A stretch of DNA of 64,000 nt from Cunninghamia lanceolata (GCA_027924645.1 BSBN01000763.1:6262001-6326000); one strand, 5' to 3'; shown: positions 23,031 to 35,781, numbered from the stretch's first letter. Program-made: numbers and translations. Notes: a model not told the origin generated them from the sequence alone.

Positions 23031-26000
23031 GATATAATGTGGATGTTTCCAAAAGATAATGGAAAGGAAAAATCTATTGCATGAGAGTTGCTTGGTGCTT
23101 GTGGGTTAACCTCACCCTTTCCTACGTGACATTTTGAAATTTTATTATCTTAAATGCGTAGGAAGTGATAAGATATGTAGGATGTTGGAGTGGCATCTCT
23201 TATGTTCTCATACAGTGAGCTTGATGCAAGATGCAAAAATTCATCCATTCTCATGCAATGAGTTTGATATAAAATGTTTAATGAAGTACCAAACATTTCT
23301 TTCATTCTCATGTAATGATTATAATGCAAAAAGTTTGAAGAAATACAAGAATGCATATTACATGCAATTTCTAAAGAAGGACCTTTGCATGAGAATGGTA
23401 TCCATTAATGGTTTTTAACTATTAGGACACCCTACGTATCCCTAGATTGTCCATTTTAGACTTGGAGAACCTTGAGATGGAATATATTCCATAGTCTTAC
23501 TCTATTCTTATTCACCTTTTATGTGGAATATAGAGAAGATTTACATTGTGTTGAGAAATCCTTGTTTATATATGTATTTACATGTTGCCAAATGCATGTT
23601 TGAGAGTCTTTGCAATCTATGTTATTACCTCCTAGTCAAGGGTGGTGGACCTCTTGGTTACACAAAGGTTGGGTGATGAACTTGCCATGGTTGGCATAAA
23701 ATCATGGAGCTTAGAGATTTCTTACTTAGAGCTTTGTTGTAGATGTCATTGGAACCTATTAGTTCATGTGTTCTATGGAATCCTATTAAGAATTGTAATC
23801 TTTTTTATGTTTTATAATTTAGGATAATTGTTAAATATATTTGAGAGAAAATTATATTTTATGTGACTATTTCATAATTCTTCCTTTCCAATTTTTATTT
23901 CCCCATTAATTATTTAGGTGGCTTATGAAGTTAATGAGATTATGTATATATACTTGGAACTTTTGAGTTAAAAGTTATAAAACAAATTATATTTTAATCC
24001 TTATTCTTGATATATTTAAAATGCTAAATGTCATACATGTGCTAGAGTATAGAGTATGTAGAATCATTTTAATATTGTGTAGAATCAATTTCCTTATATA
24101 GTCATGTGGTAGGAGGACATATCCTAAATTCCTTAGAATAAATTTTAGGCATTTTCCATACTTATTTTGTGATAGGCCTATTCACTATTTTCACTAGTGA
24201 ACCATTTGCCAATTTTGATTTGAGGCAAGTACTAGTTCACTGCAATGACTGCCAGTTCATAAGGGTGAATGTTTACATATTAAAAGGGACAAACACTTGT
24301 CTATAGGGTAAAACAATAATAAAGAGTTTAAATATTAAATTTTTGAAAAACATAGAAGAATAAAACTTGATCCTTAGGGAATATTAATATTTTATCTATA
24401 GTTTGGGGTGCTTAGATTATAGTGTTAAATGTGTTCCCATTATTCTTTATGATGGATGAGTGCAATTATGTGTACTAGTAAGCTAGAGGGATTAACTAGT
24501 GTTTCTTTTACTTGAGTATTAAGATATGTTAAATTATGATAGATATTATTCTTATTTTCTATTTCTATGCTTATGGAATTGGAGATGAATTTGTGTCTTT
24601 TTCTTAATTCATGTGTTTTCTTATTTATGCTTGAACTAAGTAATTGTTAAATGAATCGTCTTTTTATAATTGATTTACTTTCATATTTTTCATAAGATGA
24701 TGAATTTGAGTACCTATTTATTTGGTGTAGGGTGAGACCTTATCTACCCTATCTTGTGTTGTTGGGTTTAGTTAGACTTGCATCACTACTCCTACATGTG
24801 CACTTATGGTGTCATCTCACTTGGGTTAAGTCTTCTACTAGTGCTTGTTTGTATGAGTTGATTTGGTATGCATACCACCTTTTGTGCATTAAGGTAATGA
24901 AACCTCTCTACTTGTGTGTGCCTACTCATATTTTCCACGTGAGTAAAGGTGTTTGTGTGTATTGTTGTCATGTGTGATAAAAATACTAGTGTGCTAGTGT
25001 GTGTTGATATATATGCTAGTGTTGCATTGTATTGCGTCCATTCTTGGTAGATTGAGTTGGTGACAACTCTCTACTCGTATGTGTTGTACCTCTATTTGGA
25101 GAGTGTATCACATTAGGATGATTTCCACTTATCTCTTGTTGATATGGAATTATGTCTCTCCTTGTATGTGTCACATACATTTCTCTTAAACACATGTATT
25201 AGTGTTTGTACTATCTTTTTCATGTAAATGACAACACTTGTCTATGTACATGTTGCAACACTACTAGTGTTGTGTTTGTTATTGCAAAAAAAAATTATGT
25301 ATGTTTTAACCATTGATTTTATCCTTATCATTGGGGGCATTACACCTTCCCCCCATACTATTCTTTTCCCACATGTATCCATTGGGGACCTATCATCATA
25401 CCTACACCATTGTGTTCCCATGCTCTTGGATGACACATTAGGGGTATAAGCTACTCTAATTACTTATATACCTACATGAGTGCTTTTGGCCATTGAGAGA
25501 CACATCACCATTTAAATTGCACATGTTGGAAGCAACATTACCTCTTAGATTTTATCTCCAACCCACATGTGATTAACATGATTTTACCATTTCTATATGT
25601 TTACATGATGTATTCCTTATTGCTATTACTCTAGATGATTATAGGCTCACATGATTATCTATAGATTACATTTAATTTCATGTACACTTTTTCCCTCTCC
25701 TTCAATTCCCTGAATTCAATGGATACAACCAATTGAAGAGGGCATATATTATCACTAACTTTCCTCTATTGAGATTTTAGGTAGTGATAGGTGCTACAAA
25801 GATTCATCACTATAACCAAACAAATTTATACCACATGATATACCATGTGCTCCATGTGCCTTGTCATCCCATAGCTTATAAGCCAAGATTTTCCTAAACT
25901 CTACTCATTTTCTCTTATTCCTATTTCCTAGACATTAAGCAAGCTCTTATTTTGTACCTAATTTCCATTTGTGAGGCATAAACTAGTCATTGAATATTTT

Positions 26001-26107
26001 CCCTCTATTTTTTAGTTCTTAAGGAGAGTGCATTTCACATAGTTACGTGATGAAATTTTACAAGGTATAAATATTTACTTTACATGTGTGTATGTGAGTG
26101 CTATATA
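23031..26107. other. AT-rich intergenic sequence
   Basis: No gene is seen. Near 23203-23350 an ATTCTCATGYAATGA-containing unit of about 45-57 bp recurs three times. Open frames at 23134, 24732 and 25228 are short and featureless. Confidence 0.5.
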
Positions 26108-26151
26108 CTTTGAGGTGCATGATTATTTTAGGATTCACATGCACCTCAAAG
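26108..26151. repeat. Perfect 14-bp inverted repeat (hairpin)
   Basis: CTTTGAGGTGCATG (26108-26121) and its exact inverse CATGCACCTCAAAG (26138-26151) are separated by 16 bases. The right arm overlaps the start of the polypurine tract at 26148. Confidence 0.9.
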
Positions 26152-26162
26152 TGGGGTCAAAA
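26148..26162 (+). other. Polypurine tract of a gypsy-type element
   Basis: AAAGTGGGGTCAAAA lies directly before TGTAATGGTG, an LTR start. The sequence is close to the tract at 6591. Confidence 0.6.
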
Positions 26163-26490
26163 TGTAATGGTGAAATTTACATACCCATGTCATTTCCCAT
26201 TTACTTTTGTGCTCATTTTAAAGAAATGTCTTGATACATTACATATTGACAAATGGCACAATCTTGTGTGAATTTGGACTCATTCCTTGAGTCTCTACCC
26301 ATCCCTATACACACATATTCCCACACACTTAGCCCCCACATTATCCACGTAGATACTCTAATACATTTATTTTATCCACATATTTATTACACCTACCCAA
26401 ACATAACCATTATACACCTAGATATGACCAAGTGCCCACCCAAGGTCATTTTTGCAGTTATAGATTCAACCCCATAGTTGAAAACTTGAT
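26163..26490 (+). mobile_element. LTR fragment, starts TGTAATGGTG
   Basis: The first 300 bases align by eye with the reverse complement of about 56273-55980 (shared TGGTGAAATTTRCATA, TTTTGTGCTCATTTT and TTACATATTGACAAATGG). Two copies in the window show it is a dispersed LTR family. The right end is not found. Confidence 0.6.
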
Positions 26491-28844
26491 CATTTCCTTT
26501 CTAAAATTTAAATCCAATTTATGACTAGAACCAAGCCCCTTTATTTTCCTACCCTAAGCCAAACAAGTACACATTTTGTGAAATTTGATGCTATCTACTA
26601 GTATTTAAAGCCATTCATTATCATTCATTTGACATCCTTTATCATTGTCTAGAACCCACAAGTCCTCTCATTCTAAAGCATTAAAGGAACAATTAGTAGT
26701 AAACATTTTGGATTTGGTGTACTAAAAGGATAAATAAATTTAGATACATCATTCTAGGGCCCTTTCCTAATATCTTCAAACTTTTACATGCATTTCCAAG
26801 TCTTGACCTAGGAGAAAGCATCTTCTTACGACATAATAGTAGCCCTTCCAAGGTATTGTTAAATTTTATTGGACCTCAAATTTTAGGAAAGAATCAAAGC
26901 AGATGAAGATTAGTCAAATGAACCATAGAGAAAAGATACATATTATGCAGGGTTGAATCCATATGCAAGTGATGTATCTATAACTATGGACTTGTCCCAA
27001 ACCCATAGACTTGATCCTAGAAAAAGTATGTATTTAACAAGTTCCATGGCATTTCATAATAGAAAGATGATATTTTCTTAACATACTAATTGGATTCCAT
27101 AATCTTCATCAAAGGTCTACATTCTTTGGTCATAGAGCTAAGTACCCATATCCAATGTATTTAATTTCCTAAAATAGTTGTTGCAAATAATATGATTAAT
27201 ATTCCCGCTATCATATTTAATCTAGGCTTATATGTACTTAATTTTTTGCATTTACTCAATTAGCCTAGATTCACATTAAGGAAAGTTCATTGTCCTTTAC
27301 AATGAGTTAAAAATATTTAACCATGGTTCATTCAACATTCATAAACATATAATTAACACTATTAGGTAAGTCAAACAACTACTTATTAAAACCTAGTGCG
27401 AGAAAATAATTATTAATGTGGAATTCACAAATCAAGAGTTAGAAAATTACATGCAATGTTCCAAGATTAGCTAGAGTTATTAGAGCAATTAAACATATGG
27501 AGTAAAACTAGGGTCACAAAATGGTTAGACCTTACAATGTGGCCATCAACAACTAGAAACACTCATTTAAGCACATAGGACACTAGAAAAGGCATCTACC
27601 TCTAATGTGGTTGCACGAGCACACAATAGTCAAGGAAAGACAATAGGTCACTAGTGTTAATAATGATATCGATACATGGAATAACATGTATTTAATATAG
27701 TGAGGAGGATTATTCAATCGCTCTCTTAAAACATGGTTAGGTCATGAAAGCACACAATGTGATAGGGAAGGAATGATGCATGATGTTCACAATGTGGTAA
27801 GTTGGCTCTTAGAAAATGATTAGGTCATGTAAGCACAATAGTGTAAATTGTGATCATGAGAGTTCATGTCAAAATTATTGCCCCACATTGGTGAGATAGT
27901 GTGATAAGGTGCAAAGAATGTAATGGAAAATACTCATAAACAATGAATAGTCACCTAGATGATAAGGTAAGATGGCCCTTTGTGGCCTGATAAACAATGT
28001 GTGATAATATTAGTAAGTGACCAAATTGATAGAGAAGTGACTAAGCACAAATGCGTAAAGATGTGATTATGAAGGCATGTGTAAAATTATGTTTCCTATA
28101 ATTTTTCATCCCTAGGTTGATGATTGATTTTACAATAAATGATTGAGGCACATGGCATAATGATAAAATTAGTGGAAATAAAAGGGCACGTGTGACCTAG
28201 AAAAGTCTCGGGCTGGATAAATAAGCATAAAAAATTAATATAATAATGATAGTATCTATAGATGTCATGTGGTAAAAGTTATGTCATGAATGTTGTCAGA
28301 GTAGGCCAAGTGTCATACTAAATGCATAATAATGAAAAATAGCTCAAAAAATGTCATAAGATCAATTTTTGAACACCTTTTTATGTTAAAACTCTCCTTT
28401 TATGATATTAGACATTCTATTGTTTATGATGGTACAAGTGTTTTGATGTGACAGTTTATACTTAGTTTTTACTTGTGTTTGCATGTTTTGTATATGGTTA
28501 TATCATGTAGGGGTTTATATGTGTATGTGAAAGATGTATCATGAATAATTAATACACATATATGTCATTTGTAACCAATGAACATTAAACATTTATATGG
28601 AATCTTTAAATAATAAGTCAATAAAGGGACCAAAGGAATTCCATAATCATAATCACATATAATCAATAAACAAGATGCCTCATTAAGATTTGCGGTAGGC
28701 TCAACTTTAGGTTCTTGACTTTTTCATTTTTACTCTTTTAATCAATGAATGATCTCTTCATTTTTATATCCTAAGTTCCATGGTGTTTTCTAGCTTCTTG
28801 TGGCTCAAAAAGTCTATGATGACCTTGTTCATTATTTTCTAGTC
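26491..28844. other. AT-rich intergenic sequence
   Basis: No coding domains. Between about 27530 and 28030 there are loosely repeated phrases of the kind AATGTGGTAAG and TTAGGTCATGWAAGCACA, suggesting an old degenerate repeat. Confidence 0.45.
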
Positions 28845-29215
28845 TCATGCCTTTATATCCAAGTTTACACATAAATTTGTTTCCAAGACCATAAATTTGT
28901 TTAAATGAGGGTTTAGGAGGAGATGGTGATTTGTTTGTAGATTTATCACTTTCAAGACCACTTTCACATGTCCATATTCCTCCTTTGCATCGTTATATGC
29001 CTCAAGTTTTTTGACATAAATAGATGGATCCACATAAATAGATTGTATACCATAAGCTTTAGGATCAACATGATATTCACCAACACCACAAGGCATAAAA
29101 TCAAGTGGATCCCAATCATAAATATGTAAAGTACTATAGTCATGGCCTAGAGGGTGATTTTGTGTAATGCAATTAGTATTATCCATGGGGTTTCTTTTTT
29201 ATATGGTTTAGGATC

Positions 29216-29258
<43 letters not shown>

Positions 29259-30140
29259 CAAAAGCTTCCCTTTGTACCAAAATTTTACACATTAACATAA
29301 TATTAAGGAAACAAATTTCATGGCATGTAACCATGGACACCCAAGAAGTATATTATAAGAACTTTTTGAGCGTCACATGAAACATTATGTCTAATGGTCT
29401 ATCATGAATCGGAAGAATAATAGTACCCATGCAAGATCTAGGCATATTATCAAAGCCTTTAATAGTAAGGTATAATAGTTGTATCTTTGACATGTCTAAT
29501 TTTAATTATCTTAAACAATCTTTAGTGCACATGTTTAGACTAGATCCATTATCAACTAAAGATTTTTTAATGAATAGTTTGATACACCTCACCATGATAT
29601 AAGGTATTTTTTCCTTAAGAACCTTCTTAGGTGGAATCTCATTAGCATCAAATGATATAGATTTATGTTCCTTGTGGCCAATAGACTTAATTAAAGATGT
29701 TACTAACTATGGAGTACTATAAGAACTAACTTGGATTTTCTCTAAGGATTTTTGGCATAATATCTTTATAAAAAGGTGATGTACACACCAAGTCTCATAG
29801 AGATATTCTATCTTGAGTATTTTGTAAATATTGAATAATGTAAAAATCCTTTATTTTAGATGTAATTTGAGGTGCAAGGGGTGGATTAGTGTATTAGATG
29901 GTAAAATAGGTGGTGGAAAATTAACCTCTTAACTTCTTCCTAATCTTTGATGAGTATGCCCCACAAGACTATAATCATGTGAATCAAGGGCCTCATGAAA
30001 GGTAGGTATAGGAGAGACATAAGCCACATTGATAGAAGATGAATTAGGATCAAAAAATAAATTGTGAGGAAATAAATCCAAGTCCATGTTATCCTTATGT
30101 GAACCATGGATAGAAATTTGTGAGATTTGCAAAAATTATT
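28845..30140 (-). pseudogene. Gypsy (Tat-like) protease-region fragment
   Basis: On the minus strand, 30132-29929 encodes AYVSPIPTFHEALDSHDYS-like sequence. About 29640-29250 encodes the retropepsin region. There LVDNGSSLNMCTKDCLR carries D-N-G-S in place of the usual D-D/S-G-S/A, and it is followed by GFDNMPRSCMGTIILPI, typical of Tat/Ogre-type proteases. The next open stretch (29186-28845) contains DWDPLDFMPCGVGEYHVDP and IYVDPSIYVKKLEAYNDAKE. Stops and frameshifts interrupt it. No RT follows on this strand, so the element is truncated. It abuts a gypsy element of opposite orientation at about 30140. Confidence 0.65.
29223..29257. repeat. (GT)n microsatellite
   Basis: About 17 uninterrupted GT units, preceded by ATATAT. 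Confidence 0.95.
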
Positions 30141-30149
30141 CAAGATCTA

Positions 30150-30709
30150 GGAATGGATGAGCTTACCTAGGAGAAGAAGGCCAAGTTATCGAGCAACATC
30201 ATCAAAAAGTGTCACCAAATGAGAGTTAGGTAATTTGTTGGAAGACCTTAAGAATAGTCTTTTAAATCATATGGTAAAACAATTAGATACTTTATATGCA
30301 CATAAGAAACATGATGATGTTGAAGAAGCTCTCATAGTATTTTGTCCTACTTGTCAGAAGTGACATTTATCTAAGGAGTTTCCTTTCAATAGGACAAATA
30401 TATCCTCTCTTAATGAGATTAGTTGAACTAATGCCTTGAATCCCTTATGTTCTATGGTTTATTTAGAAGATCATGATGAACATGTGTATTTTATGGTTCA
30501 AAGATGCCCTTACCAGCCTCGGCGAACCCCACAAGGTTTTCCTCTTAATGATTTTTATTTTAATTATAATCAAGGGAATATGGGACAATATGCACCTCCA
30601 CCTAACTAGTATGACAATTGGCATCAACCTTTATATTATCAACAATGGCCAAATCAATATCCATAATCACCAACCAAACATGGCAACAACCATGGTGAAC
30701 TAGACCACC
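30150..30709 (+). pseudogene. Gypsy gag, first part
   Basis: Plus-strand reading gives a Gag C-terminal region: LEDLKNSLLNHMVKQLDTLY near 30245-30300, then a degraded zinc knuckle FCPTCQK-x-HLSKEFPFNR (about 30340-30390, second Cys pair partly lost). EDHDEHVYFMVQRCPYQPRR (about 30465-30525) and a Tyr/Pro/Gln-rich tail follow. Several stops break the frame. It is interrupted after 30714 by an insert and continues in the same frame after 31709 with PSYPSYLQQANTYSYPQPQ. This belongs to the plus-strand element whose pol lies at 32160-49510. Confidence 0.65.
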
Positions 30710-30714
30710 ATACC

Positions 30715-31704
30715 TATTATGGGACTTTTTCCCCAAAATGGAAAAAAAGCTATTTTATGAATAAGAATTTGAAATTATAAGAGGATAAAGTTTATTTTCC
30801 CTTTATAATTAAAAGGAAGATGGAAAAATAAAGGATATTATGATCCTTTGGTTAAAATAGAGATAAATAAAGAATAATTATGAAAACCCCTTTTAAAAGG
30901 GAGGAATTATTAAGTTTATTAACTAATTGTTAATGACAACCTTTGTGAAAGGGTGTGATGGTTTAGAAACCACCCCTTAAAAGGTTATATAAGGCATTTG
31001 TGTGAGACTTGGAATGGGCATAAAAAGCATCACTCAAAGAAAGAAGATGGAGAACACTCAAGAGGAAGAAGGAAGTGGTTTGGTGGGCTATGGGAATTAG
31101 GAGAAGGAGGCACACAGAGTGTATCCTAACCTAGGGTACATCATACAACTCAGGACGGTCCTAGCTAGGGCTTGGTTTGCACTTATGTTGAGCATTATAC
31201 TTTTAAGAACCAACACTTGTGTAAGAGTAGTGTGTTGAACATTGTTCTTATAGAACCAACACTAGTGTTGAGCATTGTTCTTTTAGAACCAGCACTGTGT
31301 TGAACATTGTTCTTCTAGAACCAACACTTGTATGAGAGCGTAATAGCACGCTGTGTTCCGAAAGGAACTGTTTCCTCCTAAAGTATGCCATAGCCAGGGC
31401 CAAGACCGCTAAAATCTTCCTAGGGTGAGAGTGGCTGGTCCAAGTGCTCAATGATCCAAATAAGTATTGAACTTATTGTTAATAAAAGATATTGGGAATA
31501 TTATATATATGGGATTATGTGATTATGTTATCCAATTTGTCTTGTTAATGGTTTACATTAGACATCTCATTAAATTGTCAATGTTGTAAATTACTTTTGT
31601 TGTTTACACATTATTTAATATTGTATATTATCGTAACTCTGAATATTAACCATAATAAATCCACTGCAAATAATTAAATAACTCTGGGGAAAAGTAGCAT
31701 TACA
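30715..31704 (+). mobile_element. Solo-LTR-like insertion, 990 bp
   Basis: Exact 5-bp duplication ATACC flanks both sides (30710-30714 and 31705-31709). The ends are TATTATGGGACTTTTTCCCC and GGGGAAAAGTAGCATTACA, imperfect inverses; a TG start mutated to TA would fit an LTR. The gag reading frame resumes exactly when the insert plus one duplication is removed. TATATAAG at 30986-30993 is a plausible promoter. No coding frame is present. A single LTR left after recombination is the simplest reading; orientation follows the TATA box. Confidence 0.75.
31186..31329 (+). repeat. 33-bp minisatellite inside the solo LTR
   Basis: Four diverged units of the form GTGTTGARCATTGTTCTTNT followed by AGAACCAACACT. 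Three contain the palindrome-like core GTTCTTNTAGAAC. Confidence 0.85.
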
Positions 31705-31709
31705 ATACC

Positions 31710-33049
31710 CATCATATCCATCTTATCTACAACAAGCCAATACATATTCTTATCCACAACCACAAGTATAAAATCTATTTCCACCACTATATCAACCCAA
31801 TAATCAACCCTGATACATCAATTCAACCACCTAGACCCACTGATATGTTTCCTCAACCTACTCCTAATCCCAATATTTAAATGGCTTAGCCAGTTTACAA
31901 TAATGAAGCTATTGAATATCAACAATATACCATCAATATGGTTGGTATTAATGAAGTACAACTTCATTTTAGTAAAACTCTTAAGGGACCTTATGTTCCA
32001 ATTATTAGAAAACCAAATGAACCAACCAACCAAGCCATTGATACTTAGTCTATTATTCCCAAGCCAGTTCCAGCTCCAACCACTACACCTCCATATCCAA
32101 AAAGATTGAGTATTTAAAAGTGTATAAAAATGAATTTGATTTCTTAGATGAACTTTGAAATGTGCATGTTAAGATTCCACTCTTTCAAGCAATTAAAGAT
32201 ATCCTTGCTTATAGTAAAATAATTAAAGAACCATGTAAGAAGAAGGGACCCAAGAAACAAGATTCAAAGATTATACAAGTGGCCAACCAACTAATTGATC
32301 TTATGCTCAGTAGTGTTTTCCTCCCTAAATACTCTGATCCTAGAAGTCCCATTGTAAGTATTTATATTAGGAATACTTTGATTTATTTAAGGGCTACAAT
32401 TAATGTAATTACTAAGGAAAACATGGAAAATTTGTGTTTGCAGGGATTGTGACCAACTCCAACTATTCTCCAAATAGCTAATTGGTCTACAATTAAACCA
32501 AAAGGAATTATTGAAGATATTATTGTTTCCATAGACTCATGGGAATACCCTGTAGACTTTATGGTTTTAGAGCCTAAAATTAGTTTTGGGGTTACCACTT
32601 AATACTTGGGAGACTTTGGTTGGCTACAACAAATGTGTACTTTAGTTTCAGATTAGGTAACATGGTAATTTCCCACGGTAATAAACTAAGAAGCTTAGTT
32701 TGTACCCTCTAGCTCAACCATTTATAGAAACAAAAGAACCTTTGTGGTTTGATGGAGGGCATGATGATCAACTTCCCATAGTGACTATCAATCAAAGTCA
32801 CATTTTATAGGAAGTATTTGAGGACCATATTATTTCAAATTATTTTCAAAATGTTTCTTCAAGGAATGAAATAATAGAACAATTATTATCTCATGAATGT
32901 TTTGATAATGAATGTATTTTGGTAATTTTTCTTTTAGTCCATGGGAAATTTTCATAACCTTTCATCATTTTCTACCTCATGAGTGTAAGTATAGTCTATT
33001 CTTGTTTGTAGAACAAACCACTTCTTTTGGTTCTCAAATAATAAAAATC
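31710..33049 (+). pseudogene. Gypsy gag tail and protease
   Basis: After the insertion the frame carries the Pro/Gln/Tyr-rich gag tail. Then, from 32162, it reads VKIPLFQAIKDILAYSKIIK, which precedes the protease in Athila/Tat-type elements. It continues with SVFLPKYSDPRSPIVSIYI and the active-site region LIYLRATINVI at about 32378-32410, where DLGA-type sequence is expected. The catalytic Asp position is Tyr (TAT, 32384-32386), so the protease is dead. WEYPVDFMVLEPK-like sequence lies near 32540. A linker reading EPLWFDGGHDDQLP follows (about 32740). Nonsense codons are scattered throughout. Interrupted at 33049 by the gag-protease element. Confidence 0.75.
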
Positions 33050-33486
33050 TGATAAGATCCAAACATATAATAATGGAAATAATATAATGCAGAAGACAGA
33101 TCTTACACAACACAAGAGATGTTTGTGGGCCAATATGCCCTAATATCCAATATATGCAGAAATAGAATAAACCCTTGATATAGGGTTTCACCATACAATA
33201 CTCCTTATGGAAGAAGCCACTCCATGCTATATCTCCAACAAATCTCCAATACAATATCATACTCTACACATCCCCCTTACAATGATAATCACCTCCTTTA
33301 TATATACCTCCTCTTAATAACATAATGGAAGGGTAATCCTAATGAAGGCCTACTCAACACCTAATATAATTAATTATACAAGTTATCCACATGACCCAAT
33401 ATAACTAACTTAAGAGATGTGTGCCACATGTTGGCATCTCCATCTATCTAAATACATTATAATATCATATCCTAAGGTACATAGCA
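33050..33486 (-). repeat. 3' LTR of the gag-protease element
   Basis: Aligned along its length with 35342-35776. A purine-rich stretch on the minus strand just inside it (rc of 33487-33505, AAGAGGGATGGCA) is the likely PPT. Confidence 0.85.
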
Positions 33487-33975
33487 TGCCATCCCTCTTT
33501 GACATGTTTCATCCCCGAAACATGAGAAGAAGCCAAGTAGTATGATTGTCGTACATCATTACAAATGTGCCACCATGACCAATCATCCAACCATCCATAG
33601 TTGATCTTCACAATGGTTTTAGCTTGATAGTACCTAGATCCCATCCTTGATCCATTTTTGCTACACCCATTTGATTACATTCCTTATCGCAATAAGTCCT
33701 CCTTTGTTGCCATGAAAAGATATTACTTCTATGATACCACTGATTGGTGTAGTCGTTATTTTGATTCCATGTAGGTCCATAGTGATTGGATTGTTATTTC
33801 CCTATAGTATCATGCCTCCATGATGGTTTCCTCCATGATTCTTGTCTCTCAACATGATGTGGATGCCTATATATTGCACCCTTTGCTATCACTGGAACCT
33901 TCTCCAATTCTTCATCATTTTTTGCCACTTGTTTTGTTAGCTCATGAAGAGAATTACATGTATCCTCTTTTTTCT

Positions 33976-34860
33976 CTACATATTGCTCCTCTTATATGTC
34001 CTCTGATTCATTGGTAGCAAGTTATCTTTAGTAGATTCTTGAACTTGGTCTTCCTTGACTTTCCTTTGCACTTCATTATGTGTAATATCCTGTAATGTAA
34101 CTTTTTTCCTCCTATACCAAAGCTTCATGAACTTCTTTTGCACATTGATGTTTATTGTTCCCAAAGACTCTAACCAAGAATAACCAAGATAAATATCCAA
34201 CCCATCCATATCCAAAGCATGAAAGTTTGAATTCAAAACAAATTTATCCATAGAGAGCTTCAATTCTTCAAAAATTTGAATATCCTTGTCCAATATTTGA
34301 CTGTTCTTGATGTTCTTTGCTTGTACCTATAGCTTCTTGGCTAATTCCATGTTGATGAAGTTATACTTGCTACTAGGATTTATAGAAACAATAACTTTTT
34401 CCTTTTGAATACATCCATGAAATTGAAGTATTGGATCCTCCTTCCTTGGAGCTAGGGTGCATGTACATGTATCCTTCATCTTCTCTTCATCATCCTCTTT
34501 TACTTCTACTTCTTATTCTACTTCTTCTTATTCTCCTTTGTCTTCTTCATCTTCTTGTTCATCATATTCTTGTCCTTGTCTTTCATCTTCTTCTTGAGCC
34601 TATATATCTAAGAAAGCTTGCTCTAGTTCATCTAAAGAAGAAACATCCTTATAAAATGTCAAATACCATTTGCAAGCTTCACCCCTTAAATTCAAAAGAA
34701 AATATGATTTCCATATGTTTTATTGACCATAAGCTCTTTCATAATGGTTCCACAATTCTAATGCATATCCACTACCATCAAAATGAGGAATCCCCATTGA
34801 AACTAGGGTTTCTAAATTTTTCTAGCATACCCAAATTTGATTGAATTATTTCATGATGTT
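33976..34860 (-). pseudogene. Gag plus retropepsin-like protein of the non-autonomous element
   Basis: Minus strand. About 34850-34630 encodes a retrotransposon Gag segment with ALELWNHYERAYGQ and FLLNLRGEACKWYLTFYKD. An acidic Glu/Asp-rich linker (about 34600-34480) follows, then a retroviral-protease-like domain in which FHALDMDGLDIYLGYSWLES (about 34230-34170) matches the D-x-x-LGxxWL flap-distal motif. ITHNEVQRKVKEDQVQE ends it. The catalytic D-S/T-G region upstream reads INPSSKYNFINMELAKKL, with the usual D-S-G-A-T-x-N-F-I reduced to N-P-S-S-K-Y-N-F-I, so activity is unlikely. A few stops are present. Confidence 0.75.
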
Positions 34861-35327
34861 TTCAAACTCAAAACTAAAAATATAAAGAATATACCCCTAC
34901 TAAAATTTGGCAAGCTTTCCATAAATATAAAAATCTCAAAAAAAATTGGTGATTTGTGAACTATAAAGCAAAATTATGAAAAATCATAAAATTGCAATAA
35001 TTCGCTGAAAACAACTTAAAATTACTCCAAATCAGGAATGTAGGTGTATCAAAGTAGCCTTGTTCAACCCTATAGAAATTAGGAAAAAATTCACTGAATT
35101 GTATCCCTAGGAGTGAAAATGGTGAAAACACTAATTCTGCAATAAATCCCTTAATTCCGCTCCAATTACACTTAAATCTAGATTGTAGCAGCTTCAATAT
35201 GTTATTGAAAAACCCTTTAAAAATCTTGGAAAGATTCACCAAAATAAGAGAGATATGTGCTTCCTAATACAAGCTCCAAAATAAATAAAAATCTCCTTAT
35301 TTCTTGCCTTCTCAGTGCCAAGATCAT

Positions 35328-35339
35328 GCTCTGATACCA
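35328..35339 (-). other. Primer binding site (Met-tRNA) of the gag-protease element
   Basis: GCTCTGATACCA on the plus strand, that is TGGTATCAGAGC on the minus strand, sits two bases from the right LTR. Confidence 0.95.
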
Positions 35340-35341
35340 CT

Positions 35342-35776
35342 TGATAAGATCCAAACATATAATAATTGAAATAATATAACATAGAAGATAGATCTTACAC
35401 AAAACAAGAGATGTTTGTGGGCCAATATGCCCTAATATCCAATATATGGGAAATAGAATAAACCCTCGAGGTAGGGTAACACCATACAATACTCCTTATG
35501 GAAGAAGCCACTCCACGCTATATCTCCAAGAGATCTCCAATACAATATCATACTCTACACATATCCCTTACAATTATGATCACATCCTTATATATACCTC
35601 CTTTTAATAACATAATGGAAGGGCAATCCTAATTAAGGCCTACTCAACTCATGATATAATTAATTATACAAGTTGTCCACATGACCCAATATAACTAACT
35701 TAAGAGATGTGTGCCACATATTGGCATCTGCATCTATCTAAATACATTATAATAACATATCCCTACGTACATAACA
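35342..35776 (-). repeat. 5' LTR of the gag-protease element
   Basis: 435 bp. TATATATA-rich sequence near 35592-35600 on the plus strand could supply a TATA box for minus-strand transcription. Confidence 0.85.
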
Positions 35777-35781
35777 AAATC

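Larger units (their letters stand above)
33050..35776 (-). mobile_element. Non-autonomous LTR element with gag and protease only
   Basis: A 2727-bp element flanked by exact AAATC duplications (33045-33049 and 35777-35781). The LTRs, 33050-33486 (437 bp) and 35342-35776 (435 bp), are similar throughout. In plus-strand terms both begin TGATAAGATCC and end ATAGCA or ATAACA. The Met-tRNA primer site beside the right LTR shows that it runs on the minus strand. The interior, about 1.85 kb, holds gag and a retropepsin-like fold but no RT, integrase or RNase H, so it must have relied on another element for transposition. Confidence 0.9.

Noticed and set aside
24732..25449. Short plus-strand frames as genes
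   Set aside because: Low complexity, no domains, no splice or start support.
29223..29257. (GT)n run as a regulatory element
   Set aside because: An ordinary microsatellite inside a dead gypsy fragment.
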